DNA of 62,946 bases from Candidatus Woesearchaeota archaeon. Its GTDB lineage: Archaea; Nanobdellota; Nanobdellia; Woesearchaeales; UBA9989. The notes beneath the pieces are model-generated. The model had not been told where the DNA came from and did no database searches. It saw nothing but the letters and a program-made list of their open reading frames with translations. Each line of letters starts with the position of its first letter. The stretch's first letter is position 1. Shown here in pieces: positions 1 through 7,677 of the stretch. Where the stretch lies: the NCBI GenBank assembly GCA_013329045.1, contig DUKZ01000034.1:1-62946 (forward strand), read 5' to 3'. Both the position numbers and the translations under genes were made by a program.

Positions 1-23
1 TATGACGATTAGTTAACAATGTC

Positions 24-1112
24 TCATTTAGGGGGTATGAGGGATGAACTGCGGAGTATCCTGACAATGCCCTTGTTGGCATCCACTTCAATTTCTTCTC
101 CTTCCCTGATAACTTTTGTCGCTTTTTCAGTTGCAAGGATGCAGGGCTTCTTTAGCTCTCGCGCAACAATAGCAGCATGGGAGAGCATGCCGCCAGCATC
201 TGTCACGAATGCCGCAGCTTTTTGCATTAATGGTAAGAATTCTGGCCTGGTCATCCCGGTAACGAGTATGTCCCCTTCATTGAATTCGTTTGCCGTTGAA
301 GGATCAAAGACAATCCTGGCTGTTCCACGGGCAAGGCCCTTGTATGCAATAGTGCCTGTGAGGTGTGTTTTATTTTCGCCAATCAACACCTTCTGTATAT
401 GGGTAAATGCGGCCCCAGAAAAGAATAAAACATCGCTTCCCTTGCAAAAGATCGCAAACCCTTTAGATCGTTGTGTTAGCTCATCTTTGCTTGGCAGTGG
501 TAAAGCACTCAAATACCCCGCCATCTCATCGATAGTGAGAAAATCAGCAAGATGTTCCTGAAGACCGGATTTTTTTGCTATCATGCTGGCAGCATTTTTC
601 AATGTTTCATCGACATTGTTAAAGAGATGCTCTGTTTTGATACGGGCTTCAATGAGCAGGGGAGAGAATTTTTTCCGGAGGGAGGCTGGCAGGTAATCAA
701 TGACTTTCTTCATTGAGAAGTGTGGAGGGATATGTTCATAAAATCTCTTTTTCAGCTCAAGAATGCTGGTGGAGGTGAGTTCTGGGGCATCATGCATTGT
801 TTCTAGTAATTCAACTATCTTATGGGCACTGGCAATCGTGTCACCCGCCATTTTTTCTGCAAATGAATGATCTTTCATGACCAGTTCAGCAACATATGTT
901 CCGTAACTGTCAATATCTTGTTGTGCGAGGTAATTCGAGCTTGATTCTGGGTCACAAACCAGAAGGGTGAATGCCAAATTCCTGCCGGTGTAGGGCTTCA
1001 AGCTGGTTGTGTACAAGCAGTATAAAGAAGCGAACGCTGCGCACCAATGGGCAGACCAGTTTTTCGTCCAAACATGGGAGGTGATCTCTTGGGGGATCAT
1101 CATGCCATTCAC
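24..1112 (-). CDS. PEP-utilising enzyme mobile-domain protein
   Basis: This 362-residue protein ends in the phosphohistidine (mobile) domain of PEP synthase and pyruvate phosphate dikinase, roughly residues 230-350. The key segment is TDAGGMLSHAAIVAREL, which carries the His that accepts phosphate in that family. No ATP-grasp nucleotide-binding domain and no PEP-binding barrel are present, so it cannot be a full PEP synthase. Residues 1-220 are helical and I do not recognise them. Such stand-alone mobile domains may act as phospho-relays, but the substrate is unknown. The start is GTG, and it overlaps the stop of the upstream cis-prenyltransferase-like gene (GTGA), so the two are probably translationally coupled. 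The domain call is firm; the function is open. Confidence 0.75.
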   Translation of the reverse strand: MNGMMIPQEITSHVWTKNWSAHWCAAFASLYCLYTTSLKPYTGRNLAFTLLVCDPESSSNYLAQQDIDSYGTYVAELVMKDHSFAEKMAGDTIASAHKIVELLETMHDAPELTSTSILELKKRFYEHIPPHFSMKKVIDYLPASLRKKFSPLLIEARIKTEHLFNNVDETLKNAASMIAKKSGLQEHLADFLTIDEMAGYLSALPLPSKDELTQRSKGFAIFCKGSDVLFFSGAAFTHIQKVLIGENKTHLTGTIAYKGLARGTARIVFDPSTANEFNEGDILVTGMTRPEFLPLMQKAAAFVTDAGGMLSHAAIVARELKKPCILATEKATKVIREGEEIEVDANKGIVRILRSSSLIPPK

Positions 1113-1840
1113 ACTTTCCCCTCTTTATGAAAGAAATCAATTGCTCTGTCGAATTCAGAAGTTGAAAAGTCCATCCATGCCTTATCGGTAAAGTATACAA
1201 GTGCCCCTGGAGTGTCCCACAGAAGAAGCGAAGTAAACCTTTTTTCTCCTGTCTTGATGACGAGTTCTGGGGGCAATAATGCCGAGCTATAGAGGCTGTC
1301 CTTGATGAGCTCTTCAGTTACATTATCAGCGGTGAGCTTTTTTGCTTCTGCCTGTTTGACGAGCAGTTTTACCGCATTCGTCAGTTCTGATCGCCCATTA
1401 TAATTGATGCAGAAGTTGACGAAGAATTTGTCATATTCAGTGGTGGCATTGAGCAGTGACTTGATGCCTTCGATCACCTCTGGCTCTAAGTCATACCACC
1501 TGCCAAGGAATGACACTCTCACCTGGTTGTCATGGAGGATGGAAGAGGCAAGCAGCTGCTGAAAATACAATGAGAGGGCTGGCTGGTACCCTGGTATGGC
1601 TTCCTGGCGAAATTCTGCTGCTGGGAGCAAAAAGAATGTCATGACAGGGATGTTTTGCTTGAGGCCATAAATCATGATCTCATCGACCTTTTGCAGTCGA
1701 AGCTTCGCCACGTCCTTCCCGGGATTTTTGTCCATCCATTTCTTTGTCCCTTGCATGGTGAGGGCTATATGGAGCGGATTTCGGTTTTTTACCGGGCCGG
1801 AGTTCTTCTTGATGTTCAGTAAGCGGTCAAAAATGGCCAT
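1109..1840 (-). CDS. Cis-prenyltransferase (UppS) family protein, degenerate active site
   Basis: The protein has 243 residues, normal for undecaprenyl or polyprenyl diphosphate synthases, which extend farnesyl or geranylgeranyl diphosphate to the lipid carrier for glycosylation. Family landmarks are HIALTMQGTKKW (residues 24-35, compare HVAIIMDGNGRW), NYNGRSEL (147-154), and TGEKRFTSLLLW followed by VYFTDKAWMDF (198-225). The metal-binding Asp of the first motif is Gln30, and the Glu that normally sits in the YAE motif is Leu214. Both are important for Mg-diphosphate binding in characterised enzymes, so activity is doubtful. It may be a non-catalytic partner subunit. A TATA-like box 21-30 nt upstream suggests a leaderless transcript, and the start codon lies inside a 14-bp palindrome at 1830-1843. 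Confidence 0.72.
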   Translation of the reverse strand: MAIFDRLLNIKKNSGPVKNRNPLHIALTMQGTKKWMDKNPGKDVAKLRLQKVDEIMIYGLKQNIPVMTFFLLPAAEFRQEAIPGYQPALSLYFQQLLASSILHDNQVRVSFLGRWYDLEPEVIEGIKSLLNATTEYDKFFVNFCINYNGRSELTNAVKLLVKQAEAKKLTADNVTEELIKDSLYSSALLPPELVIKTGEKRFTSLLLWDTPGALVYFTDKAWMDFSTSEFDRAIDFFHKEGKV

Positions 1841-1860
1841 TTTCGACGAAAAGACATAAA

Positions 1861-1872
1861 AATATATAAAGA
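1861..1872. promoter_or_regulatory. Shared bidirectional TATA element
   Basis: An AT-rich TATATAAA element lies 23-30 nt before the prepilin peptidase start (1893, plus) and, read on the other strand, 21-30 nt before the cis-prenyltransferase start (1840, minus). One short element can therefore serve two divergent, probably leaderless transcripts. Confidence 0.6.
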
Positions 1873-1892
1873 TTTACCTGAATTGTAGGGAT

Positions 1893-2789
1893 ATGATAGA
1901 GCAGCTCTTGGTAATTCTTGGCCTGGCAGGTGTCCTGATTGGCTCGTATATTGACCTAAAAACGAGGGAAGTGCCGGATATGCTCAATTTTTTTCTGGTG
2001 AGCGCTGCCATTGGTCTTCGCCTCATCTATGCCATGATCTATAACCAATGGACATACCTGCTCTATGGTATCTATGGCCTTGGTGCTGCAATCCTTCTTG
2101 GATATTTCATGTATTATACTGGCCAGTGGGGTGGTGGTGACTCAAAGATGGTCTTTGCCCTGGGAGCCTTGTTTGCGACCTACCCGGATTTTCTTCTTTC
2201 CTGGTTTTCTCCAATCCTGAATATTCCTTTCCTCATCATTTTTTTGCTCAATGTCATGGTTGCAGGGGCAGCATACGGCCTGATGTTTAGTGCATATCTT
2301 GCATGGAAGAACAAGAAGGAGTTTGGGAAGGCGTTTCGCAGGCAGTTAGAGCATTTTTATATTATGAGGATTAGCCTGTTCATCATCGCAGTAATCGCGA
2401 TCATCGCTTTTTTTGCCTTAGGGGATCCCATGGGAAAAGCGCTCACTGCCGGCATGCTGGTGAGCATTGTTATCTTGTCTTACATTCTTTTTTTCCTCAA
2501 GGCCGTCGAGCAGTCGTGTATGTATAAGAACATTCCTCCAGAACACTTGACGCTTGGCGACTGGATTGCTGAAGAGGTATATGATAAGAAAAAATATGTT
2601 ACCGGCCCAAAGGATTTGGGGGTAGAGCAGCACCAGATCGACCACCTCATCAGGATGAAAAAGGCCAATCAATTAGAAACGGTAAGGATCAAGGAGGGCA
2701 TCCCTTTTGTGCCAAGTTTCCTTCTCGGCTTGATCATCTCGCTGGTGTGGGGCAATTGGCTCTTTCCCTTGATCATGGTCGCCGCATGA
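1893..2789 (+). CDS. Type IV prepilin/prearchaellin peptidase (A24 family)
   Basis: A 298-residue polytopic membrane aspartic protease that cleaves class III signal peptides of archaellins and pilins at the cytoplasmic face. The first catalytic Asp lies in YIDLKTREVPD (about residues 18-29). The second is in the family GxGD motif, here GGGDSK at about residue 82. About six hydrophobic segments follow, with an 80-residue soluble stretch (about 205-275) before the last helix, as in archaeal PibD/EppA-type enzymes. No pilin gene is adjacent. The 3' end overlaps the convergent HIT-like gene by 17 nt. Confidence 0.85.
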   Translation: MIEQLLVILGLAGVLIGSYIDLKTREVPDMLNFFLVSAAIGLRLIYAMIYNQWTYLLYGIYGLGAAILLGYFMYYTGQWGGGDSKMVFALGALFATYPDFLLSWFSPILNIPFLIIFLLNVMVAGAAYGLMFSAYLAWKNKKEFGKAFRRQLEHFYIMRISLFIIAVIAIIAFFALGDPMGKALTAGMLVSIVILSYILFFLKAVEQSCMYKNIPPEHLTLGDWIAEEVYDKKKYVTGPKDLGVEQHQIDHLIRMKKANQLETVRIKEGIPFVPSFLLGLIISLVWGNWLFPLIMVAA

Positions 2790-3237
2790 GCTGGTCAACC
2801 ATATAATTCCGGTCTTCTGGAGAACGCCGCATTTTATCAGGCTGCTTTTTTTCTTTCTCCTCTTCTTCCATGGTCATTGCCTGTTCAAGGAGTGCAAGGG
2901 ATTGCTTGAATTCTTCCTCTGTCTGCTTGAGTGGGGTCCAGAGAAAGTTGATCTTGTCCTCTGTTGTTCTGGGTATGACATCAAGGATGATTTGGGTGTA
3001 TTCTTGTTCTACCCCATCCTTGAGGAGCAGGTTTGTCCCGCCGATGTCAAATGACTCAAAGAGCACCCATGAGAGTTTTGTTGCAAGGCTGAATAACCGG
3101 GCGAGTGTTCCTTCGGGGATGCTGCTGAGGGAATTATATGTTCTCTTGGAGGAGATCTGCAGATGGCCAATGGAGATAGGATGTGGCGCTAGGCCCGCCA
3201 TGAATTCCTCATCCTCATAAACAATAAAGCTGTTCAT
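2773..3237 (-). CDS. HIT-fold protein without catalytic histidines
   Basis: A 154-residue paralogue of the gene immediately upstream. The strand-turn segment PISIGHLQISSKRTYNSLSSIP (about residues 19-40) aligns with the upstream HIT protein. The region that should carry the HxHxH triad reads YTQIILDVIPR, so all three histidines are replaced (Gln, Ile, Asp). Nucleotide hydrolase or transferase activity is therefore unlikely. The C-terminal 50 residues are charged and Glu/Lys-rich. The start overlaps the upstream stop by 4 nt, so the two are probably co-translated and may form a complex. The fold assignment rests mainly on similarity to its neighbour. Confidence 0.6.
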   Translation of the reverse strand: MNSFIVYEDEEFMAGLAPHPISIGHLQISSKRTYNSLSSIPEGTLARLFSLATKLSWVLFESFDIGGTNLLLKDGVEQEYTQIILDVIPRTTEDKINFLWTPLKQTEEEFKQSLALLEQAMTMEEEEKEKKQPDKMRRSPEDRNYMVDQLMRRP

Positions 3238-4217
3238 TCTCCAAGGAGCAGTTTGGTGATGTCATCAAGGGTGCTCTTGCCTTTTTTTTCTGTAGTATGC
3301 TCTGTAGTATGGATAGTATCTTCTTCATTGTTCTCATCATCTTCATCGGTCTCTGCACCGTCATCATCATCGTCATCATCTGATTCTGAGATTCCATTTT
3401 TATCATCATCTTCTTGAGAATCATCTTTTCCATGATCATCTTTTCCAGAATCATCTTCAGTTTCCCCCTCATCAGATTCATCCATGTCTTCAAGGTCGTC
3501 GAGGGTGAATTTTTTCTTTTTTGGCAGAGGTTTTTTGGAAGGTTCTTCATCCTCGCTCATAGCAGCATCTTCATCAGCATGATCATATGATTCATCATCC
3601 TCATCAGCAGCATCTTCCATCCTCTCACCAGATTCCTCTTCGCGGGGACGGTAAGAATCTTCATCCTCTGTGATCTCTTCAGCATCTTCAGAGAGTGAAT
3701 CACTATCAGCCGGCCTTGTGTATCCTTCCTCTTCTTCTGATTCGTCTTTTTTTGGGCGGTTGTCTGCCTTGCCAAGCATGAGGGCATCAATTTGGCCTTT
3801 TAGTTCAATTTGGAGCTTTTCATACTGTGCTGGGTCTATTGCGTGCCTTTCTGGGGAGAATGGCAGGGAATCATTTTTCTTTCGGGGGATGATATGAAGG
3901 ACTACATGCTGCACGCGCTGGCCGGCAGCTGCCCCATTTGCCACAAAAAGGGTTGTCCCATCACAGGAGAAGGCATCTTTTTGCGCCTGGGAGAGCACTT
4001 TTACTGTCTGCATCATCCTTCGGATAATGTCATCTGGCACTTGCTGGAGGATTGCGTATTCCTTTTTGGGAAAGAGAAGGATATGCCCCATATTTGCAGG
4101 ATTGATGTCAAGGATCGCCATGATCTTGTCATCCTCAAAGACACGGTAAGAGGGTATCTCGCTAGCAGCGATCCGGGAGAATATGCTTGGCTCCGGTCCG
4201 CCTTCTTCATTAGCCAT
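3234..4217 (-). CDS. HIT-family protein with long acidic tail
   Basis: Residues 10-125 form a HIT domain (nucleotide-binding fold of Hint/Fhit): IFSRIAASEIPSYRVFEDD, NMGHILLFPKKEY, and QHVVLHIIPRKK at about 106-117. The triad is H-V-V-L-H, so the outer histidines remain but the central nucleophilic His is Val. Residues about 155-315 are an extreme Asp/Glu-rich, low-complexity, surely disordered tail, followed by a short helical end (TLDDITKLLLG). Similar acidic tails occur on nucleic-acid-mimicking or chaperone-like proteins, but no function can be assigned. A TATA box 21-29 nt upstream (within 4238-4257) indicates a leaderless transcript. Confidence 0.75.
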   Translation of the reverse strand: MANEEGGPEPSIFSRIAASEIPSYRVFEDDKIMAILDINPANMGHILLFPKKEYAILQQVPDDIIRRMMQTVKVLSQAQKDAFSCDGTTLFVANGAAAGQRVQHVVLHIIPRKKNDSLPFSPERHAIDPAQYEKLQIELKGQIDALMLGKADNRPKKDESEEEEGYTRPADSDSLSEDAEEITEDEDSYRPREEESGERMEDAADEDDESYDHADEDAAMSEDEEPSKKPLPKKKKFTLDDLEDMDESDEGETEDDSGKDDHGKDDSQEDDDKNGISESDDDDDDDGAETDEDDENNEEDTIHTTEHTTEKKGKSTLDDITKLLLGE

Positions 4218-4237
4218 AGAGTCACGGGAGAAGGGGT

Positions 4238-4257
4238 GTATAAAAACCTTTTTATAC
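4238..4257. promoter_or_regulatory. Palindromic bidirectional promoter
   Basis: GTATAAAAA and TTTTTATAC form an almost perfect palindrome with a 2-nt centre. The right half lies 22-29 nt before the NFACT-R start at 4278, and the left half 21-29 nt before the HIT gene start at 4217. Both genes therefore appear to use leaderless transcripts from back-to-back TATA boxes. Confidence 0.65.
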
Positions 4258-4277
4258 GTCGATACAACTGTTGTTGT

Positions 4278-5057
4278 ATGGACGTGCTCATTGACACAAA
4301 GAAGACCTTAGACCAGAATGCTTCTGCTTATTTTGAGTCCGCAAAGAAAGCCAGGAGCAAGGCAGCAAAGGCAAAAGAAGCGCTGGAAAAGACGCGAAAG
4401 GAGCTCGAACACGTGCAGAAGAACAAGGGCCGGCATCTTGATGAGATTGCAGCGATCAAGAAGGTCAAGAAGAGGAAGTGGTATGAAAAATTCCGCTGGT
4501 TCTTCACCTCGGATAATCGCCTCGTCATTGGCGGCCGTGACGCGACAACAAACGAGATCATGATAAAGAAGCACACCGATCCAGGAGACCTTGTGTTTCA
4601 TACAGACATGGCAGGCTCTCCTTTTTTTGTCCTCAAGACAGACAATATGCCTGTCACAGAAAATATTCTAGAAGAGATTGCTGATGCGACGTGCTCTTTT
4701 TCGAAGGCGTTCCAGCTGGGCTTGAAGACCCAGAGCGTTTTTTATGTCCTCCCAGAGCAGGTCACAAAGGAAGCAAAAGCAGGGGAATACTTAACAAAAG
4801 GTGCATTCATGATCAAGGGAAAGACCCAGTACACTAAGAATAAGATTAATGTGGCAATTGGCCTGACAGAAGAAAAGGAACTCATGTGCGGCCCCATTGA
4901 AGCGATAAGGGTTCATTGCAAAGAGGTTCTCATCATCGAGCAGGGCCCAGATAAGCCAAGTGACGCTGCAAAGAAGATCAGGAAAAAGATTCCAGCAGAC
5001 CTCGATGATATTATCCGCGCTCTTCCGACGGGGACAATGAAGGTTCTAGCCTCATGA
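4278..5057 (+). CDS. Stand-alone NFACT-R (DUF814) domain protein
   Basis: A 259-residue protein consisting of a basic coiled coil (about 1-72) and an NFACT-R domain (about 75-185: FRWFFTSDNRLVIGGRDATTNE, then GDLVFHTDMAGSPF). In RqcH/Rqc2/NEMF this domain follows an N-terminal NFACT-N domain and helix-hairpin-helix region, and the whole protein senses peptidyl-tRNA on obstructed large ribosomal subunits. Here the N-terminal half is missing. The frame stays open to 3810, but that upstream part is antisense to the HIT gene. The start at 4278 is fixed by the TATA spacing and by conservation starting there. It overlaps the convergent gene by 47 nt. Confidence 0.8.
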   Translation: MDVLIDTKKTLDQNASAYFESAKKARSKAAKAKEALEKTRKELEHVQKNKGRHLDEIAAIKKVKKRKWYEKFRWFFTSDNRLVIGGRDATTNEIMIKKHTDPGDLVFHTDMAGSPFFVLKTDNMPVTENILEEIADATCSFSKAFQLGLKTQSVFYVLPEQVTKEAKAGEYLTKGAFMIKGKTQYTKNKINVAIGLTEEKELMCGPIEAIRVHCKEVLIIEQGPDKPSDAAKKIRKKIPADLDDIIRALPTGTMKVLAS

Positions 5058-6165
5058 ACCGCCTAAATGAGCCATTGCCCATGAATGGTTCTCCAGGTTC
5101 GAGTGATGAGATATATTTCCAGAGGAGTGTTTCCATCATCGGCTGGGAGAGCTGCCTGATATTCCCATTCTTCTGGTAGAACACATCGTGCAGGAGATGA
5201 TGATAATAGGTATACAATCCTTCTGTTGGAATGACTAAGGGCAGATGTGTTGTTCTTCGATCCATCCCATAGGTAAATTGTTTTAAGTCGAGCGCTGCCC
5301 ACCAGTCATGGAAATCAAACACCATCTCATCGCCTGTCCTTTTGTGAGATCTTCGCTCTGAGGACAATTCGCCGAGCATTCGGTATTGTGACACTTCTGC
5401 CCATTCCTTCTTTGGTGACCTGTTTGTCGTTTCATAATCAAACCACACCGCATGATGGTTTTTTGCAGAATCTTGCGCTGGAACAGTCATGTCAAGGAGA
5501 GGGATATGACGGTGCTGGAATTGATGATGTTCTCCCTCAACAGAAAGTGATGGCACGATAAAACTAGCAGTTCCACCTTTGAGAAGTGCGCCTTCTCCTC
5601 CTAAATAGATGCGATGAACAACACTTCGCTCGTTATTTGCAAAGCATAATGATCCCATGAGGCAGTCTACGAGTGTCGTGACCCGGTAGCCGCCGCTCGT
5701 GCTCGAAAGCCCTTTCCAATCATACCCCATGTAACAGTGTTCTATGGGTAAACCTCGAAATCGCGCTTCCATGAGCATCTGTGGTGTCATCCCCTCGTCA
5801 ATTGCCCGCTCGATTGTGATTGGTTGTTTCTGATAGGACCGGGGAAGCGGGATAACTTGCACTTTTTTCCGTGCCCGTTGTTCTGGCATTTCCCATGGGA
5901 ATAAGTCAAGGCTTTCATCGAGGACAATGATGCCACCGAGCCCTTTTATCCGCTCAACAACATATCTATGTTGGATATCAGGAGGGTGATCCGGATCCGC
6001 AAGGACTGTTTCCCACGCTCCAGCATTTTCTAATTCAGTCCTCACCGGCTGGTCCTCCCGATAGCCACTTCGTCGATAGCAAATCCCCTGTTCTTCTGCA
6101 ACTCGCCGCGTAGCAGCAGCTATTGTTGAGCCTGCAAGTTCTGTTCGGACAAGGTCTAACCCCAT
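5011..6165 (-). CDS. Uncharacterised 384-residue protein
   Basis: The coding potential is good, but I recognise no family. It is soluble, with no signal peptide or membrane helix. It is rich in His, Tyr and Trp in the second half (HHQFQHRHIP, DFHDWWAALD, YTYYHHLLHDVFY). The C-terminal tail overlaps the convergent NFACT-R gene by 47 nt. The start at 6165 faces the divergent epimerase gene. An AT-rich stretch (6192-6204) could hold its TATA box. It could be a nucleic-acid or carbohydrate enzyme, but nothing visible decides this. Confidence 0.6.
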   Translation of the reverse strand: MGLDLVRTELAGSTIAAATRRVAEEQGICYRRSGYREDQPVRTELENAGAWETVLADPDHPPDIQHRYVVERIKGLGGIIVLDESLDLFPWEMPEQRARKKVQVIPLPRSYQKQPITIERAIDEGMTPQMLMEARFRGLPIEHCYMGYDWKGLSSTSGGYRVTTLVDCLMGSLCFANNERSVVHRIYLGGEGALLKGGTASFIVPSLSVEGEHHQFQHRHIPLLDMTVPAQDSAKNHHAVWFDYETTNRSPKKEWAEVSQYRMLGELSSERRSHKRTGDEMVFDFHDWWAALDLKQFTYGMDRRTTHLPLVIPTEGLYTYYHHLLHDVFYQKNGNIRQLSQPMMETLLWKYISSLEPGEPFMGNGSFRRFMRLEPSLSPSEERG

Positions 6166-6253
6166 GATACCCCTAGAGAGTGAGAATGCACTTAAAAGAT
6201 TTTCCTCTATTTAACCGTAAACATTTTAAGCAGTGGATACAATGGAAAGACCC

Positions 6254-6904
6254 ATGTTGACTGTAAAAGAGGTGGCCCAGTTAGAGGACTTGTGTGAAAA
6301 GCATCATATCTCCAGGCTCCAGCTCATGGAGACAGCTGGCTTTGAAATTGCAAAGGAATTGACCCTGACATACAAGAACCCCCATTATTTCTTCCTCTGC
6401 GGCCAGGGCAGCAATGGCGGTGATGGATTCTGTGCTGCCCGCCTCTTAAAGCACCATCCAACGCTTGTTGCATTCATTGGAAAAGAGCAAAAGCTCCCGG
6501 TGGAGGCAGCCATTCAGTTCCAAAAAGCAAGGGTCAGCAAGATACCGATGCTAACAACCAGGGAAGAGATCATCAATGCCTTGAAGAAAACGAAGGATTC
6601 TACCATCATCGTCGATGCTGTTGTAGGTACAGGCCTCAAAGGGATGCCAAGGCCCCTGTTTGCAGAGATAATCACTGCTGCAAACAAGGCAAAAGGCCAT
6701 AAGGTATCGATTGATGTTCCCTCTGGAATCGATCCTGACACCGGAAAAGATCAGGGTATTTATTTCAAGCCGGAAAAGATTATCACTTTGCATGATATGA
6801 AGCCAGGATTGCAAAGATTCAGGGCAATGACCACGATCAGGCCGATTGGTATCCCGCCAGCAGCGATTCAGGAATTTAAGATGAGGAAAGCCCGCACAGC
6901 ATGA
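6254..6904 (+). CDS. nnrE: NAD(P)H-hydrate epimerase
   Basis: The YjeF N-terminal domain enzyme interconverts R- and S-NAD(P)HX, the damaged hydrated cofactors, so the dehydratase next door can repair them. Visible motifs are the family glycine-rich segment GQGSNGGDGFCAARLL (about residues 52-67), DAVVGTGLKG (about 122-131) and DVPSGIDPDTG (about 155-165). The frame opens at a GTG (6233) and an ATG (6242). The ATG at 6254 fits the usual N-terminus (MLTVKEV) and the TATA-like AACATTTTAAGC at 6219-6230. The downstream dehydratase begins inside its last codons, so the often-fused Nnr pair is split here. Confidence 0.88.
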   Translation: MLTVKEVAQLEDLCEKHHISRLQLMETAGFEIAKELTLTYKNPHYFFLCGQGSNGGDGFCAARLLKHHPTLVAFIGKEQKLPVEAAIQFQKARVSKIPMLTTREEIINALKKTKDSTIIVDAVVGTGLKGMPRPLFAEIITAANKAKGHKVSIDVPSGIDPDTGKDQGIYFKPEKIITLHDMKPGLQRFRAMTTIRPIGIPPAAIQEFKMRKARTA

Positions 6905-7677
6905 GAATCAAAAAGAGGGATCCAAAGAGCCATAAGGGGCAAAATGGAGTAATCACAGCAATTGTTGGTTCTGAATTGTACCCCGGGGCTGCGTTTTTAT
7001 CCTGCACAGCAGCGCTCAGGTCTGGCTGCGACCTGGTGTATGTCCTCACGCCTGCGCCTTGTGCTGGCATCCTCCAGCATCTCTGTCCAGAGCTCATTGT
7101 CATAAAGCTTCCAGGCGCTCATTTCATGCCTTCACACAAGAAAGCTATGGAAAAATGGATTGCCAAGGCAGATGTCCTCCTTATCGGTCCAGGGACAGGA
7201 AAAGAAGGTTCAACGAAGCAGCTGATAAAAAGCATTGTTCTTTTGGCGAAACCAAAAGTCATCGATGCTGATCCTTTGAGATATATTAATCCATCCAGGA
7301 TGCATGACGCGGTCTTGACTCCTCATCAGGATGAGGCACTATCACTCCAAAATACTGCGCGGTGTTCACTCATGCAGCTGGCAAAAAAAGGCAAGAATAT
7401 AGTAATCCTTGAAAAGGGGCGTATTGATAGGATCCACACAAAAACGGCAACCTTCCAAAACAGGGCAGGGTCTGCCGCGATGACAAAGGGCGGCACAGGG
7501 GATATTCTTGCCGGGCTTGTTGCAGGATTCATCGCTCAGGGAAATGAATTGGCAGTTTCGGCAAGGGCGGCAGCATGGTATAATGGAAAAGCTGGAGAGC
7601 TGCTCACAAAAAGGAGAGGGAATGCCTTTCTGACAAGAGAAATCCTAGACATCCTGCCGGAGGTAATGCTCCAATGA
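6901..7677 (+). CDS. nnrD: ADP-dependent NAD(P)H-hydrate dehydratase
   Basis: A 258-residue ribokinase-like enzyme (YjeF C-terminal domain, CARKD family) that dehydrates S-NAD(P)HX using ADP. Motifs include GPGTGKEGS (about residues 98-106), the N-terminal KSHKGQNG segment, and the anion-hole/catalytic segment GGTGDILAGLVAGFIAQG (about 198-215) with its base Asp. The ATG overlaps the epimerase stop (ATGA), so the pair is translationally coupled. The stop overlaps the next gene, a CPA2 antiporter, so four genes (nnrE, nnrD, antiporter, CRM protein) form one operon. Confidence 0.88.
   Translation: MRIKKRDPKSHKGQNGVITAIVGSELYPGAAFLSCTAALRSGCDLVYVLTPAPCAGILQHLCPELIVIKLPGAHFMPSHKKAMEKWIAKADVLLIGPGTGKEGSTKQLIKSIVLLAKPKVIDADPLRYINPSRMHDAVLTPHQDEALSLQNTARCSLMQLAKKGKNIVILEKGRIDRIHTKTATFQNRAGSAAMTKGGTGDILAGLVAGFIAQGNELAVSARAAAWYNGKAGELLTKRRGNAFLTREILDILPEVMLQ

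Noticed and set aside
952-1200. Possible frameshift joining the PEP-domain and cis-prenyltransferase genes
   Set aside because: The two genes overlap as GTGA and are unrelated families, so translational coupling explains it.
3300-3700. Asp/Glu codon repeats as a DNA repeat array
   Set aside because: They encode the acidic tail of the HIT protein in frame; no independent repeat unit is present.
3810-4277. Upstream extension of the NFACT-R frame
   Set aside because: It is antisense to the HIT domain and lies upstream of the promoter; conservation starts at 4278.
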